Assembly (NCBI RefSeq): GCF_035956715.1
Contig: NZ_CP108381.1
Location: 6,232,001-6,296,000 of the forward strand
Direction: 5' to 3'
DNA: 64,000 nucleotides
Source: Nocardia sp. NBC_01329
GTDB lineage: Bacteria > Actinomycetota > Actinomycetes > Mycobacteriales > Mycobacteriaceae
This document shows positions 9,119-17,437 of this stretch, in pieces (the first letter of the stretch is position 1; each line of letters begins with the position of its first letter). Made by a program: the position numbers and the translations under genes. The notes under the pieces are model-generated. The model worked only from the letters and a program-made list of their open reading frames with translations, was not told where the DNA came from and did no database searches.

Positions 9119-9155
9119 CGCAACAGGCTAGCGGGGTCGGCTAGGGTGAGCGCTC

Positions 9156-9662
9156 ATGGCCCGAAAATTCGGCTTCACGCTGTCCTATCCGATCCCGGTG
9201 GCCGATCTGCACGCCGCGCTCACCGGAGAAGAACTGTGGCGCGACCGGTTCGCCGGCGCCCCGACGGCCACCCTCGACCTGTCCCACCCCGGTGGCCCGG
9301 GAACCGCTCGCATCGAGATGACCGAGACGATCCGGCAGGACAAGATCCCCGGGATCGTGCGCAAGGTGCTCAAGAGCGAATTGGTCGTCACCCGTATCGA
9401 TAATTGGCAGGCCCTCACCGGGACCACTGCTGCGGGGACCTTCGAGGGCACCTCGTCGGCGATCTCCTCGGAGATGAAGGGCACCTACGAACTGCGCCCC
9501 ACCGCCGACGGTTCGGAGATCGTGGTCTCCGGCTCGGTGAAGGTCAAGGTTCCGCTGGTCGGCGGTGCCATCGAGCCCCTTGCCGAACAGTTGCAGCGGC
9601 GGGTGGCCGACGGCGAACGCAAGTTCATCGTCAAATGGTTCGAGGAGCACGCCGAAGTCTGA
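9156..9662 (+). CDS. DUF2505 domain protein (SRPBCC-like fold)
   Basis: A 168-residue protein that is all one DUF2505 domain: MARKFGFTLSYPIPVADLHA at the start, a central beta-rich stretch ending KGTYELRP, and a C-terminal helix (PLAEQLQRRVADGERKFIVK) as in START/SRPBCC lipid-binding folds. It is divergent from the DUF3592 gene with 37 bp between starts. The ligand is unknown. The next gene downstream on the opposite strand is a broken AraC regulator. Confidence 0.8.
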   Translation: MARKFGFTLSYPIPVADLHAALTGEELWRDRFAGAPTATLDLSHPGGPGTARIEMTETIRQDKIPGIVRKVLKSELVVTRIDNWQALTGTTAAGTFEGTSSAISSEMKGTYELRPTADGSEIVVSGSVKVKVPLVGGAIEPLAEQLQRRVADGERKFIVKWFEEHAEV

Positions 9663-9699
9663 TATCCCTCCGGGGCCGTGCGGTAGCGCGCGGCCCCGG

Positions 9700-9905
9700 A
9701 CCTACCCGTTTCGCCTCCCGAATCGGGCGCGTAGCCGACGAGGATGCAGACCTCGGTCACGGTGGTGTCGGAGATGATATTTCGACACTCCGGCAGCCGC
9801 CGCCATACCGTCTAGGTCCAGCGGCCGGGCGTATTCGCGGTCGACCAGGTCTCGGGCCCGCCGCAGATGCGGCAGCAGATCCAGGGGTATCGGCCGGCCG
9901 GTCAC
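9700..9905 (-). pseudogene. AraC-family regulator remnant with internal deletion and frameshift
   Basis: The minus strand starts like an intact AraC HTH protein (LLPHLRRARDLVDREYARPLDLDGMAAAAGVSKYHL), shown here only to name it, then leaves the family. In the next frame it resumes with VTEVCILVGYA, the second helix-turn-helix of the same family. About 30 residues between the two helices are missing, and the halves are out of frame. It ends a few bases from menJ. Almost certainly non-functional. Confidence 0.65.
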
Positions 9906-9911
9906 GACGGC

Positions 9912-11183
9912 CTAGCAGAAGGGTGCGAGGTCGTCGAAACGCATCGATGCCCGCCCCGCGGCACGCCAGGCACGGGCGGTGACGTCGACATCCTCGTCGG
10001 TGACCAGGTTGCCCATCACCCGGACCGCGGTGCGTTGCAAGAACTTCGAACGCATCACCGGCGGCCCGCCGATCGGGACCATCCGCGGATGGGTGGCCAG
10101 GCCCGCGATCCGCCGCGCCACCGAATAGGTGCGGCCGTACTTCGCGCGCAGCAGTTCCGGCCACACCCGGGTCAGATCGGGCTCGTCCAGCAGGTCGGCC
10201 AGCATATGCCCACCCTCGAGTCCGTAATCGATCCCCTCACCGTTCAGCGGGTTCACGCAACCGGCGGCGTCGCCCAGCAGCGCCCAGTTGCGGCCCGCGA
10301 TACCGGACACCGCGCCACCCATCGGCAGTAGCGCCGAGGAAACCGCGCGCACCGAACCACTCAACTCCCATTCCTCGCGGCGCAGCTCCGCATAGTGCTC
10401 GAGCAACGGTTTCAGCGCGATATGCGATGGCCTACGTTCGGTGGCCAGCGAACCGACTCCGATGTTCACCTCACCGTTGGCGAGGGGGAAGACCCAGCCG
10501 TAGCCGGGCACCAGATCCCCCTCGGCATTCCGCAACTCCAGATGCGAGGTGATCCACTGGTCGTCGCTGCGGCCGGAGGAAATGTAGGCACGCGCCGCCA
10601 CCCCGTAGGCGTACCGGCGATGCCAGGTGCGGCCGAGCCGTTTACCGACCGGAGAACGAACGCCGTCGGCCACGATCAGGGTCCGGCAGCCGATCTCGTG
10701 CGATGCCGCGCCCACCCGGACCGTCACCCCGGTGACACGGTCGCCGTCACGCGCGATATCCACGACCTTCGCGCTGTCGCGCATCCGCGCGCCGGATTTC
10801 ACGGCTGTTTCACGCAGTTTGTCGTCGAGTTCGGTGCGCGGAATCGCGCTGCCGTAGGTCGGAAACGAACCACCGGGCCAAGGGAGTAGGGCCTCGCCAC
10901 CGAAACCGGCCATCCGCAGGCCGTGGTTGACGGTATGCGCCCGCACCCATTCGCCCAACCCCAGATGTTCGAGTTCGGCGGTGGCGCGCGGTGTCAGACC
11001 GTCGCCACAGGTCTTATCCCTGGGAAAGGTCGCGGAATCCAACAGCAGTACCTCGCGACCCGCGCGGGCGGCCCAGGCCGCGGCCGCCGAACCGGCCGGA
11101 CCGGCACCCACCACCAGCACCGGTACGTGGGCGGGCAGCGCGTCCCGGTCGGTATCGGATGGCGTGGCTTCGGGTGCACCCAT
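9912..11183 (-). CDS. menJ: Geranylgeranyl-reductase family flavoprotein, probable menaquinone reductase MenJ
   Basis: A 423-residue FAD-dependent reductase with the Rossmann motif VLVVGAGPAGSAAAAWAARA near the N-terminus, the family segment CGDGLTPRATAELEHLGLG and the second FAD motif WALLGDAAGCVNPLNGEGID. In M. tuberculosis the corresponding gene, Rv0561c (MenJ), saturates the beta-isoprene unit of menaquinone. The same neighbours (a polyprenyl diphosphate synthase, htpX and menG close by) support that role here. The open frame runs to 11363, but the ATG at 11183 gives the family's normal N-terminus. It is divergent from the prenyl synthase gene. Confidence 0.82.
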   Translation of the reverse strand: MGAPEATPSDTDRDALPAHVPVLVVGAGPAGSAAAAWAARAGREVLLLDSATFPRDKTCGDGLTPRATAELEHLGLGEWVRAHTVNHGLRMAGFGGEALLPWPGGSFPTYGSAIPRTELDDKLRETAVKSGARMRDSAKVVDIARDGDRVTGVTVRVGAASHEIGCRTLIVADGVRSPVGKRLGRTWHRRYAYGVAARAYISSGRSDDQWITSHLELRNAEGDLVPGYGWVFPLANGEVNIGVGSLATERRPSHIALKPLLEHYAELRREEWELSGSVRAVSSALLPMGGAVSGIAGRNWALLGDAAGCVNPLNGEGIDYGLEGGHMLADLLDEPDLTRVWPELLRAKYGRTYSVARRIAGLATHPRMVPIGGPPVMRSKFLQRTAVRVMGNLVTDEDVDVTARAWRAAGRASMRFDDLAPFC

Positions 11184-11238
11184 GCGGTCAATAGTTACAG
11201 GCCGTCGCCGGTGATGTCGATGGCGGTACGGTGGGCAC

Positions 11239-11338
11239 AGCATGAGCGAGTCAGGCCTGGAGGCTGAAGTGCGATACCTTCGCCTGCTCTCCGGTCTCCG
11301 CATCAGTGTGACGACAGCTCGTCGGCCTCGCTCATGCT
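11239..11338. repeat. 12 bp inverted repeat in the menJ / prenyl synthase intergenic region
   Basis: AGCATGAGCGAG at 11239-11250 is exactly inverted at 11327-11338. Between them is a small hairpin-forming segment with GTGCGATACCTTCGCCT that recurs almost exactly upstream of rplA. It could be a cruciform or a regulatory or MITE-like element; no function is assigned. Confidence 0.45.
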
Positions 11339-11428
11339 CAATCAATACAGTGACGGTGTTCATGGGCGTTCCGACGTGAACACGCTAGGTTCATCACCGT
11401 GGGGTCGGACGCGTCCTTGGGAGAAGGT

Positions 11429-12451
11429 ATGAGCACATCTGCTGTGAGCGAAGCCGGCACGGTGGTGGCGGGGGTCGACCTCGGGGACCCCGCCCTCGCC
11501 GAGACCGTACGCAACGGCCTCGAAGAAGTGGAGAAACTGCTGGTCGAGGAACTGTCCTCCGGGGCGGCCTTCCTCCAGGAAGCGGCACTTCACCTGGCAA
11601 AGGCCGGTGGTAAACGGTTCCGGCCGCTGTTCACGATACTCACCGGGCAGCTGGGCCCCCGCCCAGGAGATCCGGACCTCGTCACCGCCGGCACCGTCAT
11701 CGAACTCGTGCATCTGGCCACGCTGTACCACGACGACGTCATGGACGAAGCCACCATGCGCCGCGGTGCCACGAGCGTGAACTCCCGCTGGGGTAACAGT
11801 GTGGCGATCCTGGCCGGCGACTATCTCTTCGCGCACGCCTCCCGGCTCACCTCGACCCTGGGCCCCGATGCCGTGCGCATCATCGCCGAGACCTTCGCCG
11901 AACTGGTCACCGGTCAGATGCGCGAAACCATGGGCGCGCGCGAGTCCGCCGACCCGGTGGCGCACTACCTGCGTGTGGTCTGGGAGAAAACCGGTTCGCT
12001 GATCGCGGCCTCCGGCCGGTTCGGCGGCACCTTCTCCGGAGGTGACAGCGAGCATGTGGAGCGTCTCGCCCGCCTCGGCGACGCGGTGGGAACCGCCTTC
12101 CAGATCTCCGACGACATCATCGATATCTCGTCGGTGTCCGCACAATCCGGCAAAACCCCGGGCACCGACCTACGAGAAGGTGTTCACACCCTCCCAGTCC
12201 TCTACGCACTCCGCGAGGAAAGCCCCGACGGCGACCGGCTGCGCACCCTCCTGGCTCGTCCTCTCGAATCCGACGCCGAAGTAGCCGAAGCGCTGGAGCT
12301 ACTCGCCTGCTCCCCGGGGATGACACGGGCGAAGGAAAAGCTGCGCGATTACGCGGATACTGCCCACGCGGAACTGCGGGCCCTTCCGCCGGGTCCCGCC
12401 AACGACGCCTTGGTGCACCTGGTGCAGTACACCATCGAACGCGTCGGCTGA
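11429..12451 (+). CDS. Polyprenyl diphosphate synthase
   Basis: A 340-residue trans-isoprenyl diphosphate synthase that elongates allylic diphosphates with isopentenyl diphosphate, probably making the menaquinone side chain. The two Mg-binding Asp-rich motifs are present: HDDVMDEATMRRG (first) and ISDDIIDIS (second). The chain-length region before the first motif is VIELVHLATLYHDD. Start ATG 11429 was preferred over an in-frame codon at 11399 because GGGAG lies 5 bp before it and the protein starts like its homologues. The order menJ-prenyl synthase-htpX matches Rv0561c-Rv0562 (grcC1)-Rv0563. Product length is not readable from sequence here. Confidence 0.9.
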   Translation: MSTSAVSEAGTVVAGVDLGDPALAETVRNGLEEVEKLLVEELSSGAAFLQEAALHLAKAGGKRFRPLFTILTGQLGPRPGDPDLVTAGTVIELVHLATLYHDDVMDEATMRRGATSVNSRWGNSVAILAGDYLFAHASRLTSTLGPDAVRIIAETFAELVTGQMRETMGARESADPVAHYLRVVWEKTGSLIAASGRFGGTFSGGDSEHVERLARLGDAVGTAFQISDDIIDISSVSAQSGKTPGTDLREGVHTLPVLYALREESPDGDRLRTLLARPLESDAEVAEALELLACSPGMTRAKEKLRDYADTAHAELRALPPGPANDALVHLVQYTIERVG

Positions 12452-12572
12452 CAATGCACTCGCATCCGCTCGCCCCGGTCGCCGCCGCCTGAACGCCTGA
12501 ACGGGATCGTCGCGCCGTCGTCTCGGCCCACTCGTCCACGCACGTTGTGATGGCCGTCCCTGCGCCGGCCGC

Positions 12573-13526
12573 TCACCCGTGTCGGATATCGCGGGGGCTG
12601 GCGTCGAAGCGATGGCGAAAGGCCGTGCTGAACGCGCTGGCCGAGCCGAAACCCAGCCCCATGGCGAGGTCTGCGATGCCTTGCTCGCGGAAGACGGGAT
12701 TGCGCAGACGTGAGTAAGCGAGTTGTAGGCGTTCATCCTTGATGAGTTCACGAGGCGTGGTGCCGGCTCGCTGGAGTGCGAGCTGGATTTGCCGCAGAGA
12801 CCAGCCGAGGTCGTGTGCGATCGTCGTCCCCGTGAGATCGGGATCGGCGGCGTGGGTGCGGATATAGTGCCGGATAGCGCTTTCCAGCTCCGCGAGATGA
12901 CTCGGGCTGGTGGGAGAGTCCCCGAGGATGTGCATACACAGAAATTCCACCAGGCGGGACGAGACTGTGTCGAACTGATGGCGGGTCATGTTGTCGCCTT
13001 CGGCGAACAGCCCCGCGGCGAGGTCGGCGACAACCCGGCCGAGCCCCGAGGTGAGGTCGGCGGGGCGGGCGGGGGGCAGCGCCGTACTGTCCAAGCGGTG
13101 TTCGATCTCTCGGTGCGGGATGGTCATCAGCAATCCCTTGCCTTCGCCGAGAGCGAACGCGAAGGGTTTGTCGATGGAGACCAGGCAGCCCACCCCTGCT
13201 GGTAGGCGGGCGTGCTGGTCGGCCTGCCAGAGGTCCACCTGTCCGGTGACAGACAGCAGCAGCCGAAAATCGTCGTCGCTATCGGCGCGCACATGTCCAG
13301 CGGTGCGGTAATAGGTCACCGGGTCGGACTCCCAGCCGACGAGCTGGTAATCCGCGGTGCGCCGTACGGTCGTGCGACCGTTGAAGTCGTTCCCACCCGG
13401 GAAGGCATAGCCCAGACGCCGATGATACGAATTGATCAGCTCGGACCAATAGTCGGCCCGCTCATGCGGGTCGATGATACGAGTTGTAGCGTTCTGGACC
13501 GAGACATCTCGATCGTTCACCGCCAT
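12573..13526 (-). CDS. AraC family transcriptional regulator
   Basis: A 317-residue protein. Its N-terminal cupin-like AraC ligand domain includes FRLLLSVTGQVDLWQADQHA and GVGCLVSIDKPFAFAL. The C-terminal double helix-turn-helix has IAHDLGWSLRQIQLALQRAG and the signature GIADLAMGLGFGSASAFSTA. It resembles the AraC-binding-like regulators of catabolic genes. No target gene is adjacent: one side is the prenyl synthase (convergent), the other a long stretch without genes. It breaks the synteny between the prenyl synthase and htpX. The ATG at 13526 was chosen over the GTG one codon upstream. Confidence 0.88.
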   Translation of the reverse strand: MAVNDRDVSVQNATTRIIDPHERADYWSELINSYHRRLGYAFPGGNDFNGRTTVRRTADYQLVGWESDPVTYYRTAGHVRADSDDDFRLLLSVTGQVDLWQADQHARLPAGVGCLVSIDKPFAFALGEGKGLLMTIPHREIEHRLDSTALPPARPADLTSGLGRVVADLAAGLFAEGDNMTRHQFDTVSSRLVEFLCMHILGDSPTSPSHLAELESAIRHYIRTHAADPDLTGTTIAHDLGWSLRQIQLALQRAGTTPRELIKDERLQLAYSRLRNPVFREQGIADLAMGLGFGSASAFSTAFRHRFDASPRDIRHG

Positions 13527-14815
13527 CACTTCCCTAGCTCCGCGGCCTGCCTCTGCGCCGGAGCACGTCGTCGATCCGACGAGGCGTTCAGTCTCAGAGT
13601 AGTCCGCGGCGGGTTGTGTGGCGTTCGTCGTCTGATAGCGGGCCGATCAAGCGTGCGGCCGAGCATGAAGAGGTCGCGCCGGCCGCGACCGGGTAGTGCA
13701 GATCGCGCCTGCTCCGGTGGCGACCACCACCGACCTACGCCGGGGTCGTTCATCCTCGAGGGAGAACCGTCTCCAGGTCCACGCCGTTGTGAACTGCCGC
13801 CAACGCCATTGTCGAGGCAGCGCGGGTGTTGAACACCCTCACCTGGAGTCGAATCCATCGGAGGTCAGGCGACGACGCTGTCACCCGATCAGTGGCCGAA
13901 CGTGCCGGCCGGGTCTGTGTGAGTTGTTCGGCTCAGCGTTCAGGGCTCCAAATACAGGCGCTCATTGGGCAAGCGCGGGTATCGAAGACGGTCATCTTGG
14001 ACTATCTTGATAGTTCGCGGATGGCGGCGAGCGTGGCAGTCCTGGATGAACAACAACGCCGCGGTGACGCAGGCTACGAAATCGAAACGAACGTTGCCGA
14101 GTTGCACTCTGAGGTGCACGTCCGCTTCCTCGGGGCGCGGAGAGGCCGGGCTGTGTGTATGCGGCGCGGGTCTCGTCGTAGGTAGCGAGATCATTGTGAT
14201 CATCGGATCGCGAAAACACCTGGCGATTTTCCGGGGCGCATCGGTGTTCGCGGCGGCCGTGGCTCGCTCTGAACACTGGACCTGGTACATCTGCCGGGGA
14301 TTGCGGCCGGATCAGCGGCGGCAGCCGGCGTGCTGTATCCGATAGGCGATTCGATCGCCGAGCGGGAATACAGCTCGAGCTGTTCGCCTGCCCGATAGTT
14401 GGGTCGAACGCATATCTCGCTGTGTCTGATATTGCATGACTCCTCCTTGACCTACTCGCTCGAACTGTGGAGTAAATTCATGCTATGAGGCGCACCGAGC
14501 AGCGGCCTACCTCTTACGCGAACGGAACGTTACCGCGAGCGCATACGTAACTGTCGAACGAAAAGCCCCTCCGACCCGGTACAAGGGGGTGAGCGTGACA
14601 GTCGGTGGCATGCCGCTCATCGCTTTCGACACCGGTGCGTGGCGCCCACTTCTCGGTCGGCGTCGGTGGATCGGGCCCGCCTCGCACCGGAGGCAGCGGC
14701 CGACGCAACGCGCCGAAGGCACCGGAACTCACGCGGCGCTGTGGTCGTTGTCGTGCAGTAGCGGTTCTGGCCGAAACTCGCGCGTTCGGTCGCGCGCCAC
14801 GTATACAGGAGTGCT
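13527..14815. other. 1.3 kb stretch with no supportable gene
   Basis: Short open frames exist on both strands but none has a recognisable domain, a good ribosome site or a family-like composition, and stops are more frequent than in neighbouring DNA. A minus-strand segment near 13760-13850 reads briefly like protein (FNTRAASTMALAAVHNG) before stopping, which could be a gene relic. The 3' end carries AGGAG for htpX. Relative to mycobacteria this is extra DNA between the prenyl synthase and htpX. Confidence 0.5.
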
Positions 14816-15685
14816 ATGCACGGGCACGGGTTTGCGAATGGGATGAAAACGTTCGGGCTCATGGTCGGACTTTCCACGCTGATAGTGCTGGCGGGGGCGG
14901 CGTTCCGGAACACGACCATTCTGGTCGTCGCGGTTCTTCTCGCCGTGGCGATGAACGGTTATGCGTATTTCAACAGCGATAAGCTCGCGTTGAAGGCCAT
15001 GCGGGCGCAGCCGGTGAGCGAGATCGAGGCGCCGGCGATCTATCGCATAGTGCGTGAGCTGGCGACCATCGCCCGGCAGCCGATGCCGCGGCTGTATATA
15101 AGTCCTACGAATGCGCCCAATGCGTTCGCCACCGGACGTAGCCCGCGGCATGCCGCGGTGTGTTGTACCAGCGGTATTCTCCAGATTCTGGACGAGCGGG
15201 AATTAAGGGCGGTACTGGGGCACGAACTCTCCCATGTCTACAACCGGGACATTCTGATCTCGTCGGTCGCGGGAGCGATGGCCGCAGTGATTTCCGGACT
15301 GGCGAATTTCGCGTATTTCGCGGCGGCGTTCGGTGGTAATCGGGGCGGTTCCGGGCCGAATATCATCGGTGTCCTGCTGGTCTCTCTGCTGGGTCCGATC
15401 GCCGCGGGTCTGATCAAACTCGCGGTATCGCGATCGCGGGAATATCAGGCCGACGAGTCGGGCGCGGAACTCACCGGCGATCCGCTCGCGCTGGCTTCGG
15501 CGTTGCGCAAGCTGGAGCGCGGGGTGCAGGCGGCACCGTTGCCGCCCGAACCCCGGCTGACCGCGCAATCACATCTGATGATCGCGAACCCGTTCCGCGC
15601 CGGTGACCGCATGGCCAAGTTGTTCTCGACACATCCGCCGATGGCGGATCGGATCGCGCGGCTGGAGCAGATGGCCGGTCGCTGA
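14816..15685 (+). CDS. htpX: Membrane zinc metalloprotease HtpX
   Basis: A 289-residue M48 family protease that degrades misfolded membrane proteins, active site facing the cytoplasm. Two N-terminal transmembrane helices (about residues 10-50) precede the zinc motif HELSH at residues 136-140, followed by VYNRD. Two more hydrophobic segments follow, then the third-ligand region EYQADESGAELTGDP. AGGAG lies just before the ATG. It equals Rv0563 in position and size. Stress control is likely from the family, but no clear sigma-factor site was identified. Confidence 0.93.
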   Translation: MHGHGFANGMKTFGLMVGLSTLIVLAGAAFRNTTILVVAVLLAVAMNGYAYFNSDKLALKAMRAQPVSEIEAPAIYRIVRELATIARQPMPRLYISPTNAPNAFATGRSPRHAAVCCTSGILQILDERELRAVLGHELSHVYNRDILISSVAGAMAAVISGLANFAYFAAAFGGNRGGSGPNIIGVLLVSLLGPIAAGLIKLAVSRSREYQADESGAELTGDPLALASALRKLERGVQAAPLPPEPRLTAQSHLMIANPFRAGDRMAKLFSTHPPMADRIARLEQMAGR

Positions 15686-15718
15686 GGGCCCTCGCTCGTG
15701 CTGGATCGACGCAGCCGG

Positions 15719-16210
15719 CTACCGGTAGTTCACGAACTGCAGGGCGATCCCGAAATCGTCGGCTTTGAGCAGTGAGATCACTGCTTGCAGGTCATCGCGT
15801 TTTTTGCTGCTGACCCGTAATTCGTCGCCCTGGATCTGCGCTTTGACACCTTTGGGGCCTTCGTCGCGGATCTTCTTGGAAATCTTCTTGGCGTGCTCGG
15901 AGTCGATTCCCTGGATCAGCGTCCCGGTGATCTTGTAGGTCTTACCGGAGGCAACCGGGTCGCCGGCGTCGAAGGCCTTGAGGGAGATATCGCGCCGGAT
16001 GAGCTTCTCCTTGAACACCTCGAGCGCGGCTTTGACCCGCTCCTCGGATTCAGCGGTGAGTACCACTTTGTCCTCGCCGGACCATTCGATTTCCGCACCC
16101 GTTCCGCGGAAGTCGTAGCGGGTGTTCAGCTCCTTCTCGGCCTGGTGCAGGGCATTGTCGACCTCCTGCCGCTCGACCTTGCTGACGATGTCGAATGATG
16201 AATCGGCCAC
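15719..16210 (-). CDS. YajQ family nucleotide-binding protein
   Basis: A 163-residue DUF520/YajQ protein (MADSSFDIVSKVERQEVDNA at the start, GDELRVSSKKRDDLQAVI near the end) with the expected two ferredoxin-like subdomains. Members bind nucleic acid or cyclic di-GMP and some act as transcription co-factors; which holds here is unknown. Length and gene order (Rv0566c next to htpX) match mycobacteria. It is convergent with htpX across 33 bp. Confidence 0.9.
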   Translation of the reverse strand: MADSSFDIVSKVERQEVDNALHQAEKELNTRYDFRGTGAEIEWSGEDKVVLTAESEERVKAALEVFKEKLIRRDISLKAFDAGDPVASGKTYKITGTLIQGIDSEHAKKISKKIRDEGPKGVKAQIQGDELRVSSKKRDDLQAVISLLKADDFGIALQFVNYR

Positions 16211-16405
16211 ACTGCGCTCCTGTTCACTGTTGGATCACCCTGGGTGCTTACGCAAGCTACCCGGTCGGCGGCGCGACGCTGTGCCGCCATGGTGATCGGA
16301 GCTGTTCGAGCGATCTGGCCAGCGGGTTTGCATTCGGGGTGCGGGTTCGTTGTATCCTGCTGAGCGCACTGAGAAAGCGATCGAAAGATCAAGAGTGCGG
16401 GACGA

Positions 16406-16488
16406 GGCAGGTTGCCCGAGCGGCCAATGGGAGCAGACTGTAAATCTGCCGGTGAAAGCCTACGTAGGTTCGAATCCTACACCTGCCA
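16406..16488 (+). tRNA. tRNA-Tyr (anticodon GTA)
   Basis: Acceptor arms GGCAGGT and ACCTGCC pair fully. The anticodon loop CTGTAAA gives GTA, a long variable arm as expected of bacterial tRNA-Tyr follows, and the T-loop is TTCGAAT. CCA is encoded at 16489-16491. A strong hairpin directly follows. Confidence 0.95.
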
Positions 16489-16492
16489 CCAC

Positions 16493-16524
16493 GAACCCCC
16501 GCCGGTGAAGACCGGCGGGGGTTC
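16493..16524 (+). terminator. Terminator hairpin after tRNA-Tyr
   Basis: A perfect 14 bp stem (GAACCCCCGCCGGT against its complement) closes a GAAG tetraloop right after the tRNA. The T-tract is short, as is usual in high-GC actinobacteria. Confidence 0.8.
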
Positions 16525-16684
16525 TGTCCGTCCGGGGTCGTTTTCCAAGCGGGGGATGATGGGCCGGTCACTGGAAAATATGCTTTGACCACTCAGTTTG
16601 GAGCTCCTGGCGGTGAGTGTGTACTCTCGTTCAAGTCTTCGAGGCAACGGGTACGACTTTGTCGGTTCGCTGCTGAGAGGTCGT

Positions 16685-16757
16685 GCCCCCTTAGCTCAGT
16701 CGGTAGAGCGTTTCCATGGTAAGGAAAAGGTCAACGGTTCGATTCCGTTAGGGGGCT
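16685..16757 (+). tRNA. tRNA-Thr (anticodon GGT)
   Basis: Acceptor arms GCCCCCT and AGGGGGC pair, the D-arm has AGCTCAGTCGGTAGAGC, and the anticodon loop ATGGTAA gives GGT. The T-arm loop is TTCGATT. CCA is not encoded. It is the first gene of the tRNA-Thr / tRNA-Met / rpmG block. Confidence 0.95.
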
Positions 16758-16827
16758 CGCCGGATTGCCGGTGATGTCCCGACTCGGCACTCCAAGCCGC
16801 GGCGTCGCCGTCGCAGATGGCGCGTAA

Positions 16828-16900
16828 GGCGGTGTAGCTCAGGCGGTAGAGCAAACGACTCATAATCGTTGTGTCGCCGGTTCGAGTCCGGCCATCGCTA
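16828..16900 (+). tRNA. tRNA-Met, elongator type (anticodon CAT)
   Basis: The anticodon stem AACGA/TCGTT closes loop CTCATAA, and the T-stem GCCGG/CCGGC closes TTCGAGT. The acceptor GGCGGTG/CATCGCT pairs with two G-U wobbles. The first pair is G-U rather than the unpaired C1-A72 of initiator tRNA, so this is the elongator. Confidence 0.9.
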
Positions 16901-16944
16901 CCCATACTGATTGACCCTCTGGTTGACCGGAAAGAAGGCATATC

Positions 16945-17115
16945 GTGGCCGCGAAGTCCACCGATGTCCGGCCAAAGATCACCTTGGCCTGCGAGCAGTG
17001 CAAGCATCGCAACTACATCACCAAGAAAAACCGGCGCAACGACCCGGATCGGCTGGAACTGAAGAAGTTCTGCCCGAACTGCGGTACGCACCGGGCGCAT
17101 CGCGAATCCCGCTGA
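16945..17115 (+). CDS. rpmG: 50S ribosomal protein L33
   Basis: A 56-residue protein starting at GTG 16945, with an AGAAGG ribosome site upstream. It carries both zinc CxxC pairs (C16/C19 in ACEQC and C43/C46 in FCPNC), so it is the zinc-binding form of L33, and shows the family stretch [20 protein letters not shown]. Its place between tRNA-Met and the mycolate dehydratase gene is the mycobacterial arrangement (rpmG2 before hadA). Confidence 0.95.
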
Positions 17116-17437
17116 TTCTCGCGTGACGCCGCTGCGGTAGCAGCGGGTCCCGAGCGTCCACACGCGTATTCGGCGTGTCGGATGTTCACAGCACCACGGT
17201 CGTGTTCCCCACCGGGTTTCCGGCCGAAAGTGCTGGGGGTTCGTATTCCCGCTCGACGGCGGCGTCCTGGTCCTGCGGTGGTTGCGCGAACCACCGATGC
17301 CGTGGCCGATCGCCGGCCACGGCAACGATCAGGCGGCTACTCGGCCCTCCTTGGTCACGCCGACTGCTATCTTCAGGCCCGATGTCCAGCCGCCATGCAG
17401 ACTCCGTGCTGCGGGGTCAGATAGGTACAGTCCTCCC
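17116..17437. other. Intergenic region rpmG-hadAB
   Basis: 322 bp without a gene. A 7 bp hairpin (CCGCTGC, loop GGTA, GCAGCGG) at 17129-17146 could end rpmG transcription. Close to the hadAB start no strong ribosome site is visible, and a TAGGTA-like -10 lies near 17421-17432, so the mRNA may be leaderless. Nothing else recognised. Confidence 0.45.

Noticed and set aside
13526..13858. 110-codon minus-strand frame upstream of the AraC gene
   Set aside because: Arg/Pro-rich translation without a family, no ribosome site, and it runs into the AraC start region.
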